Shown: piece after piece, positions 1-5,078 of the stretch | How positions within the stretch are numbered: the stretch's first letter is position 1 | How the letters are laid out: each line of letters begins with the position of its first letter | Source: Cyanobacteria bacterium UBA8803 | GTDB lineage: Bacteria; Cyanobacteriota; Cyanobacteriia; Cyanobacteriales; Coleofasciculaceae | DNA: 5,078 bases | Assembly (NCBI GenBank): GCA_003505715.1 | Contig: DNXU01000252.1 | Location: 3,383-8,460 of the forward strand | Direction: 5' to 3' | Notes under the pieces: model-generated | Told to the model about the DNA's origin: nothing | The model's input: the letters and a program-made list of their open reading frames with translations, nothing else | Database searches by the model: none | Program-made: the position numbers and the translations under genes

Positions 1-21
1 AACCAACAACCAACAACTAAC
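1..21. repeat. period-7 repeat overlapping the potD stop codon
   Basis: Three consecutive heptamers start at the window edge: AACCAAC (1-7), AACCAAC (8-14) and AACTAAC (15-21). The potD stop codon (17-19) and one base of its last sense codon-pair lie inside the third, slightly diverged unit. The array probably continues left, outside the window. The unit AACCAAC also occurs in the larger array at 1247-1295, so the two tracts are one family. Confidence 0.75.
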
Positions 22-1138
22 TACTTGTTAGTTTTGTCCAGTAGCGATCGTAGACTTCTTCTAGGTTGCCGGCGGGGGCTAAGCCTTCGCAGTTTTTTAG
101 TGCTGATTCTGGGGGAAAGAGGCTGGGATTTTCTTTGACTTCTTCAGGTAACTGATCGAAGGCGACTTTGTTCGGTGTGGCGAAACTTAGCCTTTCGCAC
201 ACTTGAGCAGCTATATCAGGCTGCAACATAAAATTAATCCAAGCGTAAGCTCCTGTCGGGTTGGGAGCGGTTTTGGGAATGGCGAGGGTATCTATCCACA
301 GCGATGAGCCACTTTTAGGTAGGACGTACTTTAGGTCTTCATTTTCTCCCATCACTTCATTAGCATCAGAGGAATAACACATGGCGATGAGTAAATCCCC
401 GCTGAGAATTTGAGGTCGCCATGCATCTGAGGTAAACGATGCGATCGCGGGCTTTAATTGGGCTAATTTCTTATAGGCAGCTTCAATTTGCTGCGGTTTT
501 TTTGAGTTGTAGGAGTATCCCAACATTTTCATTGTCGCCCCGATGACTTCCCGAACGTCGTTAAGCAAAGTCATGCGGTTTGATAATAGCTGTTGGTGTT
601 CCCACAGATACTGCCAATCCTCTGGTGGTGGTTGTAGTTTCTTTTTGTTATAAATTAAGCCAGTGGTGCCCCAACTCAGGGGCACCGAATGGGCATTACC
701 GAGGTCGTAGATGGGGTTTTGAAATCGGGGAAACAGGCGATCCATGCCCTGAAGGCGAGAACGGTCAAGTTCGGTCAACATCCCCAACTCCACCATCTTC
801 TGCACCATATACTCAGATGGATAGATAATACTATAACCCCCACCACCACCAGCCTGAAGTCTATTGAGCATAGCCTCGTTGGAATCATAGACATCGGCCA
901 CGACAACAATGCCTGTTTCTTCTCGAAAACGGTCTAGTAAATCTGGATCGGTATAACCCGCCCAGGTATAAATGTATAACTCATTGCTCGCACCTTGAGC
1001 AGTTGCTGTCGGTCGCACATTAGCAAGCGTCCAGCCACACCCAGACAAGGTTAGCGCAGGTAATGCCGCTGCTGCTGCCTGCAAGAACTGACGCCTAGTG
1101 GCAAAGGATTTGGTAACGGATGATTGGTTATTGGTCAT
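17..1138 (-). CDS. potD: PotD-like polyamine ABC transporter substrate-binding lipoprotein (Tat signal)
   Basis: This 373-residue protein should bind spermidine or putrescine outside the inner membrane and deliver it to a PotABC-type importer. The N-terminus has a twin-arginine motif (TRRQFL, residues 14-19), an Ala/Leu-rich stretch, and a lipobox LSGC with Cys34 as the likely lipidation site. It therefore looks like a Tat-exported, membrane-anchored lipoprotein. The mature part follows the PotD/PotF fold: W59 and Y62 in YTWAGYTDP, S108 and Y110 in YPSEY, D194 and E197 in NDVREV, and W281 and D283 in LWIDTLAIP match E. coli PotD ligand residues by my recalled alignment. The position matching a ligand Trp (W229 in E. 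coli) reads Cys254-Tyr255, and a five-Gly run occupies 97-101, so substrate preference is uncertain. The start is the only Met near the signal and has no Shine-Dalgarno sequence. It is the third gene of the operon. Family assignment is firm; the exact polyamine is inferred. Confidence 0.93.
   Translation of the reverse strand: MTNNQSSVTKSFATRRQFLQAAAAALPALTLSGCGWTLANVRPTATAQGASNELYIYTWAGYTDPDLLDRFREETGIVVVADVYDSNEAMLNRLQAGGGGGYSIIYPSEYMVQKMVELGMLTELDRSRLQGMDRLFPRFQNPIYDLGNAHSVPLSWGTTGLIYNKKKLQPPPEDWQYLWEHQQLLSNRMTLLNDVREVIGATMKMLGYSYNSKKPQQIEAAYKKLAQLKPAIASFTSDAWRPQILSGDLLIAMCYSSDANEVMGENEDLKYVLPKSGSSLWIDTLAIPKTAPNPTGAYAWINFMLQPDIAAQVCERLSFATPNKVAFDQLPEEVKENPSLFPPESALKNCEGLAPAGNLEEVYDRYWTKLTSS
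441..448. repeat. HIP1 octamer GCGATCGC
   Basis: This is the exact palindromic HIP1 octamer, highly over-represented in many cyanobacterial genomes. It lies inside potD. It is mainly a lineage marker. Confidence 0.85.
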
Positions 1139-1148
1139 TGAGCATTTA
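1121..1148. repeat. degenerate period-7 tract containing the potD start codon
   Basis: On the plus strand the units are TGATTGG (1121-1127), TTATTGG (1128-1134), TCATTGA (1135-1141) and GCATTTA (1142-1148), decaying to the right. The potD ATG (complement of 1136-1138) and codons for Thr-Asn-Asn-Gln-Ser fall inside it. The first residues of PotD therefore appear to be repeat-derived. Confidence 0.6.
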
Positions 1149-1171
1149 GCATGGGCAAATAGCTAAGAGAG

Positions 1172-1192
1172 GGAATAGGCAATAGGGAGAGG
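1172..1192. repeat. short degenerate period-7 tract upstream of potD
   Basis: The units GGAATAG (1172-1178), GCAATAG (1179-1185) and GGAGAGG (1186-1192) are in register. On the minus strand this is a CTATTGC/CTATTCC pattern in the potD leader. The tract is short and the third unit is diverged, so the call is tentative. Confidence 0.4.
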
Positions 1193-1246
1193 GGGGATAG
1201 AAGCAGAAATTTTCAGGAGTGCTGTTCCAATTCCCGCTCAACTAAT

Positions 1247-1295
1247 AACAAACAACAAACCACAAACAACCAACAACAAACCACAAACAACAAAC
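1247..1295. repeat. seven-unit heptanucleotide tandem array after the 135-residue gene
   Basis: Seven uninterrupted heptamers fit without a gap: AACAAAC (units 1, 2, 5, 7), CACAAAC (units 3, 6) and AACCAAC (unit 4). A higher-order 21-base period is also visible: bases 1251-1270 recur exactly at 1272-1291. The array ends one base before the stop codon (complement of 1297-1299) of the 135-residue gene, so it forms the start of that gene's 3' flank. Such heptanucleotide arrays (STRR-type) are known in filamentous cyanobacteria. The strand bias (C/A on plus, G/T on the transcript) leaves no hairpin. Confidence 0.85.
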
Positions 1296-1296
1296 A

Positions 1297-1704
1297 TCAG
1301 CAATAACGTATAGATTGTTCGAGGGGTAGGGGTTCGCCTGTCTCAGCATCTGTATTGTGACAGGCGAACATGGCATGGGGGGGAAGTTTCTCAAATTCCA
1401 GGTCATCGCCGTCACTTTTAAGGATATAGCCGCGCAGTTCTTTAATTGGTAGCTGAGTGCATTCATCAATTTCTGCGGTAAAAGAGCGCAAAATCAGCGA
1501 CCCGTAAGGCTGACAGCCAATCAGAAGTTTAGAAACGAATAATTCCTTGATATCCCACTCTGCTCCATAGGTGACTCGCTGTCCTTGGCGCTTGAGATCG
1601 AGGATTAAGGGTTCGCCCTCACTATCGAGAAAGGTGACGATCGCAATTGAGCCACAGTGGGACTCCAACTCTTGTAAAAACGAACTGATTCCCGGTATCT
1701 GCAT
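1297..1704 (-). CDS. conserved-looking hypothetical protein, translationally coupled to potA
   Basis: This is a 135-residue protein that I do not recognise. The start is well supported: ATG lies one base after the potA TAG, with an AGGAG Shine-Dalgarno seven bases upstream inside the last potA codons, so ribosomes can pass directly from potA. The product looks soluble and cytoplasmic: no signal peptide, no long hydrophobic segment, and about 22 acidic against 11 basic residues. Predicted beta-like stretches (SIAIVTFLD, EPLILDLK, GSLILRSF) alternate with charged turns, suggesting a small alpha/beta or beta-barrel domain. There are five cysteines (17, 64, 82, 115 and 135, the last being the C-terminal residue) but no CxxC pair. 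An acidic SDGDD lies at 97-101. Its place between the ATPase and the binding protein suggests a role linked to polyamine uptake, such as regulating PotA, but this is inference. The stop codon sits one base from a heptanucleotide repeat array. Confidence 0.85.
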   Translation of the reverse strand: MQIPGISSFLQELESHCGSIAIVTFLDSEGEPLILDLKRQGQRVTYGAEWDIKELFVSKLLIGCQPYGSLILRSFTAEIDECTQLPIKELRGYILKSDGDDLEFEKLPPHAMFACHNTDAETGEPLPLEQSIRYC

Positions 1705-1705
1705 A

Positions 1706-2839
1706 CTACGGCTCCTGCAAGGCTAGACAATCGGTGGTCGCCCAGCGGGCGTAAACGGGGGTGTGGGGATCGGGTAACTTGCTGGTGGTATTGGGTAGCA
1801 TGACGGTTAGGCGATCGCCACTGAGCAACTCCACGACATAGTGAACGTGAGTCCCCAGATACATGACGTGTTGCAGACGACCTTCAAAACAATTGATGGT
1901 TGAGCTTGGTGGAGTAAGACTCAGGCGAATTTTTTCAGGACGTACAATTACTACCACATCCTGGGCATGACTGAAGATATCTTGCTCCGGCTTGGGTTCA
2001 ACCACCATCTTCAGACCTGTGGTGGTGACGATCTCCAGGGTGGACGCATCGGCAGATTCTAAGCGTCCTCTAAACAGATTCGTATCGCCGATAAAATCTG
2101 CGACAAAGGTTGTCCGAGGACATTCATAGATTTCTGTGGGGGTGCCAATTTGCTCAATTTTACCGCCTCGCATCACAGCGATACGGTCAGAAAGGGAGAG
2201 CGCTTCTTCTTGGTCGTGGGTTACCATGATAAAAGTCAACCCCGACTCTTGATGCAGGTTAGAGAGTTCCACCTGCATTTCTTTGCGTAGCTTGAAATCC
2301 AAAGCCCCTAAGGGTTCATCTAACAAGATCACGGTGGGTCGGTTAACCAGCGCCCGCGCTAGGGCTACTCGTTGCTGCTGTCCTCCAGACAGTTGAGCCG
2401 GAAACCGATTGGCGTAAGCCTCCATCTTCACTTGTTTGAGGGCTTGTTTGACGCGCTCCTCCACTTCCACTCCCTTCAGCTTTTTAAGTCGCAAGCCAAA
2501 GGCGATATTCTCCCATACAGTTAGATGACTGAACAGAGCATAGCTTTGAAAAACAGTGTTCACGGGTCGTCGGTGGGGTGGGATCTGATTCATCGGCTGC
2601 CCCTGAATCAGAACTTCTCCAGCAGAGGGTGACTCAAACCCTGCCACTAAACGCAGAGTGGTTGTCTTACCACAACCCGATGGGCCAAGAATACTGAAAA
2701 ATTCTCCTCGGCGGATATTGAGGTCAATCCCCCGGACAGCAGTTTCCCCGTTGAACACCTTGAAAACCTTGCGGAGTTCGACATCCAACTGGGCAGTAGT
2801 ATCCGGAGAGTGTTGTTCTTTAACGGAAGTTTGAGACAT
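1706..2839 (-). CDS. potA: PotA-type polyamine ABC transporter ATP-binding protein
   Basis: This 377-residue protein is the ATPase that powers polyamine import on the cytoplasmic face of the PotBC permease. All ABC motifs are present in order: Walker A GPSGCGKT (52-59), Q-loop Gln98 in VFQSYALF, signature LSGGQ (150-154), Walker B VILLDE (170-175) with catalytic Glu175, D-loop GALD (178-181), and H-loop His208 in VTHDQEE. After the nucleotide-binding domain, FVADFIGDTNLF (245-256) and the RPEKI segment lead into a C-terminal TOBE-type regulatory domain, as in PotA and related CUT1/MOI ATPases. The length is typical and nothing is truncated. It is the first gene of the minus-strand operon and is followed after one base by the 135-residue gene. 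The ATG at 2839 has no evident Shine-Dalgarno upstream, which is common in cyanobacteria. Other ATPases of this group (ferric iron, sulfate) are possible on sequence alone, but the linked potD argues for polyamines. Confidence 0.95.
   Translation of the reverse strand: MSQTSVKEQHSPDTTAQLDVELRKVFKVFNGETAVRGIDLNIRRGEFFSILGPSGCGKTTTLRLVAGFESPSAGEVLIQGQPMNQIPPHRRPVNTVFQSYALFSHLTVWENIAFGLRLKKLKGVEVEERVKQALKQVKMEAYANRFPAQLSGGQQQRVALARALVNRPTVILLDEPLGALDFKLRKEMQVELSNLHQESGLTFIMVTHDQEEALSLSDRIAVMRGGKIEQIGTPTEIYECPRTTFVADFIGDTNLFRGRLESADASTLEIVTTTGLKMVVEPKPEQDIFSHAQDVVVIVRPEKIRLSLTPPSSTINCFEGRLQHVMYLGTHVHYVVELLSGDRLTVMLPNTTSKLPDPHTPVYARWATTDCLALQEP
1712..1716 (-). promoter_or_regulatory. Shine-Dalgarno for the 135-residue gene, inside the end of potA
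   Basis: The minus strand reads AGGAG here, seven bases before the ATG at 1704. It overlaps the final potA codons (Gln-Glu-Pro-stop). It is the only strong Shine-Dalgarno sequence next to any start codon in the window. It supports both the start choice and independent re-initiation after potA. Confidence 0.85.
1811..1818. repeat. HIP1 octamer GCGATCGC (in GGCGATCGCC)
   Basis: This is the second exact HIP1 octamer, extended to the ten-base palindrome GGCGATCGCC at 1810-1819. It lies inside the TOBE-domain part of potA. Confidence 0.85.
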
Positions 2840-3103
2840 AGTAGTTAGTTCAACGGCAGCAAAACCCAGATGGGAGAGGCCAAGTCTGTTTTGAATGAAT
2901 CCGTTAATCTTGATTTACATGCTTGGGTCTATTTTATCTGTCTACTTTAGCGTCTTGATGAGTTATTATTTCACCTCAAGTGACCAACAACGGAATATTG
3001 TCTTGGCGAAATCAGCCACGTACTCAGTACCCAGGCGTCGCGATCGACAATAGACTAGGTAAAAATTTGTTTTAGATTGTTCTATCCGCTGACATTTTCC
3101 GCT
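2840..3103. promoter_or_regulatory. divergent intergenic region between potA and mrdA
   Basis: These 264 bases separate two head-to-head genes and should contain both promoters. For potA (minus strand) a weak sigma-70-like candidate is a -10 TAAAAT (complement of 2931-2936) with a poor -35 TCAAGA (complement of 2953-2958) at 16 bp spacing. It would give a leader of roughly 85 bases. I found no convincing -10/-35 pair for mrdA. A near-HIP1 core (CGCGATCGAC) lies around 3040-3049. I see no riboswitch, operator palindrome or small gene. The region as a promoter-bearing stretch is likely; the individual boxes are weak. Confidence 0.45.
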
Positions 3104-4912
3104 ATGACCGTAATTCAGCCTGCTTCTGTCGGACGTAAAACCACCCCCCGTACCGTTGGACGTAATTACCAATCTCTAATTGTGATGCTGTTTGTCAGCC
3201 TGTTCCTGCTAGGAGGGATGGGTTCTCGTTTAGCATATTTACAGTTATTGCAGGGGAAGCGCAACCGTGAGCTAGCAGACAATAACCGGATTCGTCTGGT
3301 TCCGAAACAACCAGTGCGGGGTAATATTTTCGACCGCAAGGGGAAAGTGTTGGCGAGCTCTCGGTTGTCTCACTCAGTATTTCTGTGGCCGCTCACCCTC
3401 AAGAAGGCGGAATGGCCCCAAACCCGCCAGCGCCTCTCTAAGTTATTAAATATCCCAGAAGACGTTATTCAAAAACGGGTAGAACGAGCGGGAGCTAACT
3501 CAAATTCGCTGTTGCGTATTGAGCGCGGACTCACTCCCGCCCAGATTACTGCTCTCCAAGAGTACATTCACGAACTAGATGGGGTAGAGGTAGATATTGA
3601 GGCAGTGCGAGGTTATCCCAATGGCCAAGTCGGCGCTCATGTTTTGGGTTATACGGGAGAACTCAATGATGAAGAACTAGAAAAGCGTAGGTCTGACGGT
3701 TATCGCCTCGGTGACATCGTCGGGAAGATGGGTGTCGAGGAAGCTTATGAGAAAACGCTGCGAGGAGAATGGGGCGGTCAGCAGGTAGAAGTAGATGGCG
3801 CAGGGCGGGTGCTGAAGATTCTGGGTGAAAAAGATGCCAAGTCTGGTAAAGATCTCCAGATTACCCTAGATCTCCCCACTCAGAAAGCAGCAGAAGCCGC
3901 ATTGGGCGATCAAAAGGGCGCGATCGTGGCGATGAATCCCAACACGGGTGCTGTTCTGGCGATGGTGAGCCGTCCTACCTTTGACCCCAACATTTTTTCT
4001 GGGCGCATTACTCCCGATACGTGGAAAAAGTTACAAGGGAAAGGCAACCCTTTTGTGAACCGGGCAATGCGAGGCTTTCCTCCGGCTAGTACCTTCAAGG
4101 TGGTGACGCAGACTGCTGGTATGGAGTCGGGGAAATTCCCTCCCAATACAATCTTGCCAACATTTGCAGCTCTAACGGTCGGTGGCACTGCCTTTGGTGA
4201 GTGGAACCGTGCTGGTTTCGGGCCATTGGGATATACTCAGGCTCTGGCTTGGAGTAGCAACACTTTCCACGGTCAGATTGGCAAAGGGGTTGGAGGGCCG
4301 ACACTAATTAAATGGGCGCGGAACTATGGTTTTGGTGAAAAAACGGGGATTGAGTTATCCCAAGAAGCAGAGGGTTTGATTGCGGATGATGCCTGGAAAC
4401 GCAAGCGATTTAACTGGGAATGGACAGTTGGTGATACCGTAAACATGTCCATCGGCCAGGGATTTACCCAAGCAACGCCGCTACAAGTAGCTGTGATGTT
4501 TGCCTTGCCTGCCAATGGCGGTTATCGAGTCAGACCGCACCTAATTAAGGATGATGCAGATCCTGACGAGTGGCGAGTATCGTTGGATTTGAAGCCATCC
4601 ACGGTAGAGACACTGCGTAAGGGACTGCGAGCAGTGGTGGCTGGAGGTACGGGTAAGGTGTTGAACGTGCCCCATTTACCCCCTGTGGCAGGGAAGAGCG
4701 GCACGGCAGAGGCTCCTCCCGGCAAGCCTCACGCCTGGTTTGGAGCCTTTGCGCCTTTTGATAAACCGGAGATTGTGGTAGTGGCGTTTGCCGAGCATTC
4801 TGGCGGTGGCGGCGGCTCGGTAGCCGCACCGATGGTGAAACAAGTATTAGAAGCTTACTTTAACGTGAAGCCACCGGAAGCGGAGAAGGAGCAGCCAAAG
4901 AAGCCCAATTGA
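3104..4912 (+). CDS. mrdA: penicillin-binding protein 2 (class B transpeptidase of cell elongation)
   Basis: This 602-residue D,D-transpeptidase cross-links peptidoglycan and should act in the periplasm with RodA and the MreBCD elongation complex. A basic N-terminus (about residues 10-20) precedes one membrane anchor (about 25-47), so the rest is periplasmic. The pedestal/dimerisation domain begins around RGNIFDRKG (72-80). The transpeptidase domain carries all three active-site motifs: STFK with nucleophile Ser329 and Lys332, SSN (384-386), and KSGT (531-534). The C-terminus ends in a Gly-rich turn (HSGGGGGS) and a charged Pro/Lys/Glu tail. An in-frame TTG at 3077 would add nine residues, but the ATG at 3104 gives the MTVIQP start and fits a usual short cytoplasmic tail; neither has a Shine-Dalgarno. 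The gene appears monocistronic here, divergent from potA. FtsI/PBP3 is the main alternative; the overall pattern (VVGKMGVEEAYE-like linker, KSGTAE) favours PBP2. Confidence 0.93.
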   Translation: MTVIQPASVGRKTTPRTVGRNYQSLIVMLFVSLFLLGGMGSRLAYLQLLQGKRNRELADNNRIRLVPKQPVRGNIFDRKGKVLASSRLSHSVFLWPLTLKKAEWPQTRQRLSKLLNIPEDVIQKRVERAGANSNSLLRIERGLTPAQITALQEYIHELDGVEVDIEAVRGYPNGQVGAHVLGYTGELNDEELEKRRSDGYRLGDIVGKMGVEEAYEKTLRGEWGGQQVEVDGAGRVLKILGEKDAKSGKDLQITLDLPTQKAAEAALGDQKGAIVAMNPNTGAVLAMVSRPTFDPNIFSGRITPDTWKKLQGKGNPFVNRAMRGFPPASTFKVVTQTAGMESGKFPPNTILPTFAALTVGGTAFGEWNRAGFGPLGYTQALAWSSNTFHGQIGKGVGGPTLIKWARNYGFGEKTGIELSQEAEGLIADDAWKRKRFNWEWTVGDTVNMSIGQGFTQATPLQVAVMFALPANGGYRVRPHLIKDDADPDEWRVSLDLKPSTVETLRKGLRAVVAGGTGKVLNVPHLPPVAGKSGTAEAPPGKPHAWFGAFAPFDKPEIVVVAFAEHSGGGGGSVAAPMVKQVLEAYFNVKPPEAEKEQPKKPN

Positions 4913-4953
4913 AGAAGGTTCCGTTCAGAAGGAGACTAAATATAAAAAGGTTC

Positions 4954-5014
4954 GTAGTAACCAATAAGAGTGGTTGACAAGGCTCTATGGTCAACCACTC
5001 TTATTGGTTACTAC
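4954..5014. repeat. perfect 25-bp inverted repeat (hairpin) downstream of mrdA
   Basis: The left arm (4954-4978, starting GTAGTAACC and ending GGTTGAC) is the exact reverse complement of the right arm (4990-5014), around an 11-base loop (4979-4989). With one mismatch the stem extends to 4950 and 5018. The stem is about 40% G+C. It starts 41 bases after the mrdA stop codon and could stop transcription, but the right arm is followed by AAACAA rather than a T-run, so it is not a classic intrinsic terminator. A palindromic or MITE-like insertion is the alternative. No target-site duplication is obvious. Confidence 0.8.
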
Positions 5015-5030
5015 AAACAATATCGACGCC

Positions 5031-5075
5031 ACCGGACAAGATATAACTCCCTAACTCCCTCATATCATGTCCGGT
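5031..5075. repeat. second inverted repeat with duplicated octamer in the loop
   Basis: The arms ACCGGACAAGATAT (5031-5044) and ATATCATGTCCGGT (5062-5075) pair over 14 positions with one central A-A mismatch. The 17-base loop is almost entirely two tandem copies of AACTCCCT (5045-5052 and 5053-5060). It lies 16 bases right of the first hairpin and three bases from the window end, so a larger element may continue outside. No T-run follows within the window. Confidence 0.65.
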
Positions 5076-5078
5076 TGA

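Noticed and set aside
1..21. CRISPR-like repeat at the window edge and at 1247-1295
   Set aside because: The units are 7 bases long with no spacers; these are simple tandem heptamers.
580..937. Two overlapping 82-residue plus-strand ORFs
   Set aside because: They are antisense to potD, which has intact family motifs, and their translations are low-complexity with no recognisable domain.
1242..1469. 75-residue minus-strand ORF with a repeated CLWFVV segment
   Set aside because: It overlaps the 135-residue gene in another frame. The repeated peptide is only the 21-base period of the heptamer array being translated.
2966..3172. 68-residue minus-strand ORF across the potA-mrdA gap
   Set aside because: It overlaps the mrdA start and the promoter region and has no recognisable features; likely chance.
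3910..4829. Several minus-strand ORFs of 63-94 residues
   Set aside because: All lie antisense to the mrdA transpeptidase domain and show no domain, Shine-Dalgarno or sensible composition.
4974..5004. Exact -35 box TTGACA inside the hairpin with a TCTTAT -10 candidate
   Set aside because: The spacing is 19 bases, the -10 is weak, and the box arises from the palindrome sequence. There is no gene start visible to the right.
4987..5046. 19-codon ORF starting with ATG in the hairpin loop
   Set aside because: It is too short, runs through both inverted repeats, and the AAGGAG at about 4929 is far too distant to serve it.

Overview
The window looks like cyanobacterial chromosome. It holds two HIP1 octamers (GCGATCGC at 441-448 and 1811-1818), several near-HIP1 CGATCG cores, and short heptanucleotide repeat tracts of the kind seen in filamentous cyanobacteria. 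The proteins also read as cyanobacterial versions of their families. The genus cannot be fixed from the sequence alone.

The left half (17-2839, minus strand) is a polyamine-type ABC importer operon, read right to left: potA (ATPase), then a 135-residue protein of unknown function that starts one base after the potA stop codon and has its own strong Shine-Dalgarno sequence, then a PotD-like substrate-binding lipoprotein with a twin-arginine signal. The two permease genes (potB and potC) are not in the window. If they belong to this operon, they should lie just past the left edge, where only 16 bases remain after the potD stop codon.

The right half (3104-4912, plus strand) is a complete class B penicillin-binding protein of the PBP2/MrdA type, the transpeptidase of cell elongation. 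It is divergent from potA across a 264-base intergenic region that must supply both 5' leaders.

The non-coding DNA is unusually structured. Period-7 tracts directly follow the stop codons of both the 135-residue gene and potD. Other period-7 tracts fill part of the gap between those two genes, and one of them contains the potD start codon. Downstream of mrdA are two inverted repeats in tandem: a perfect 25-bp stem with an 11-base loop, and a 14-bp stem with one mismatch whose loop is a duplicated octamer. I see no CRISPR array, tRNA, rRNA, transposase or clearly new multi-gene system. The least explained items are the small coupled protein inside the transporter operon and the repeat and palindrome architecture.
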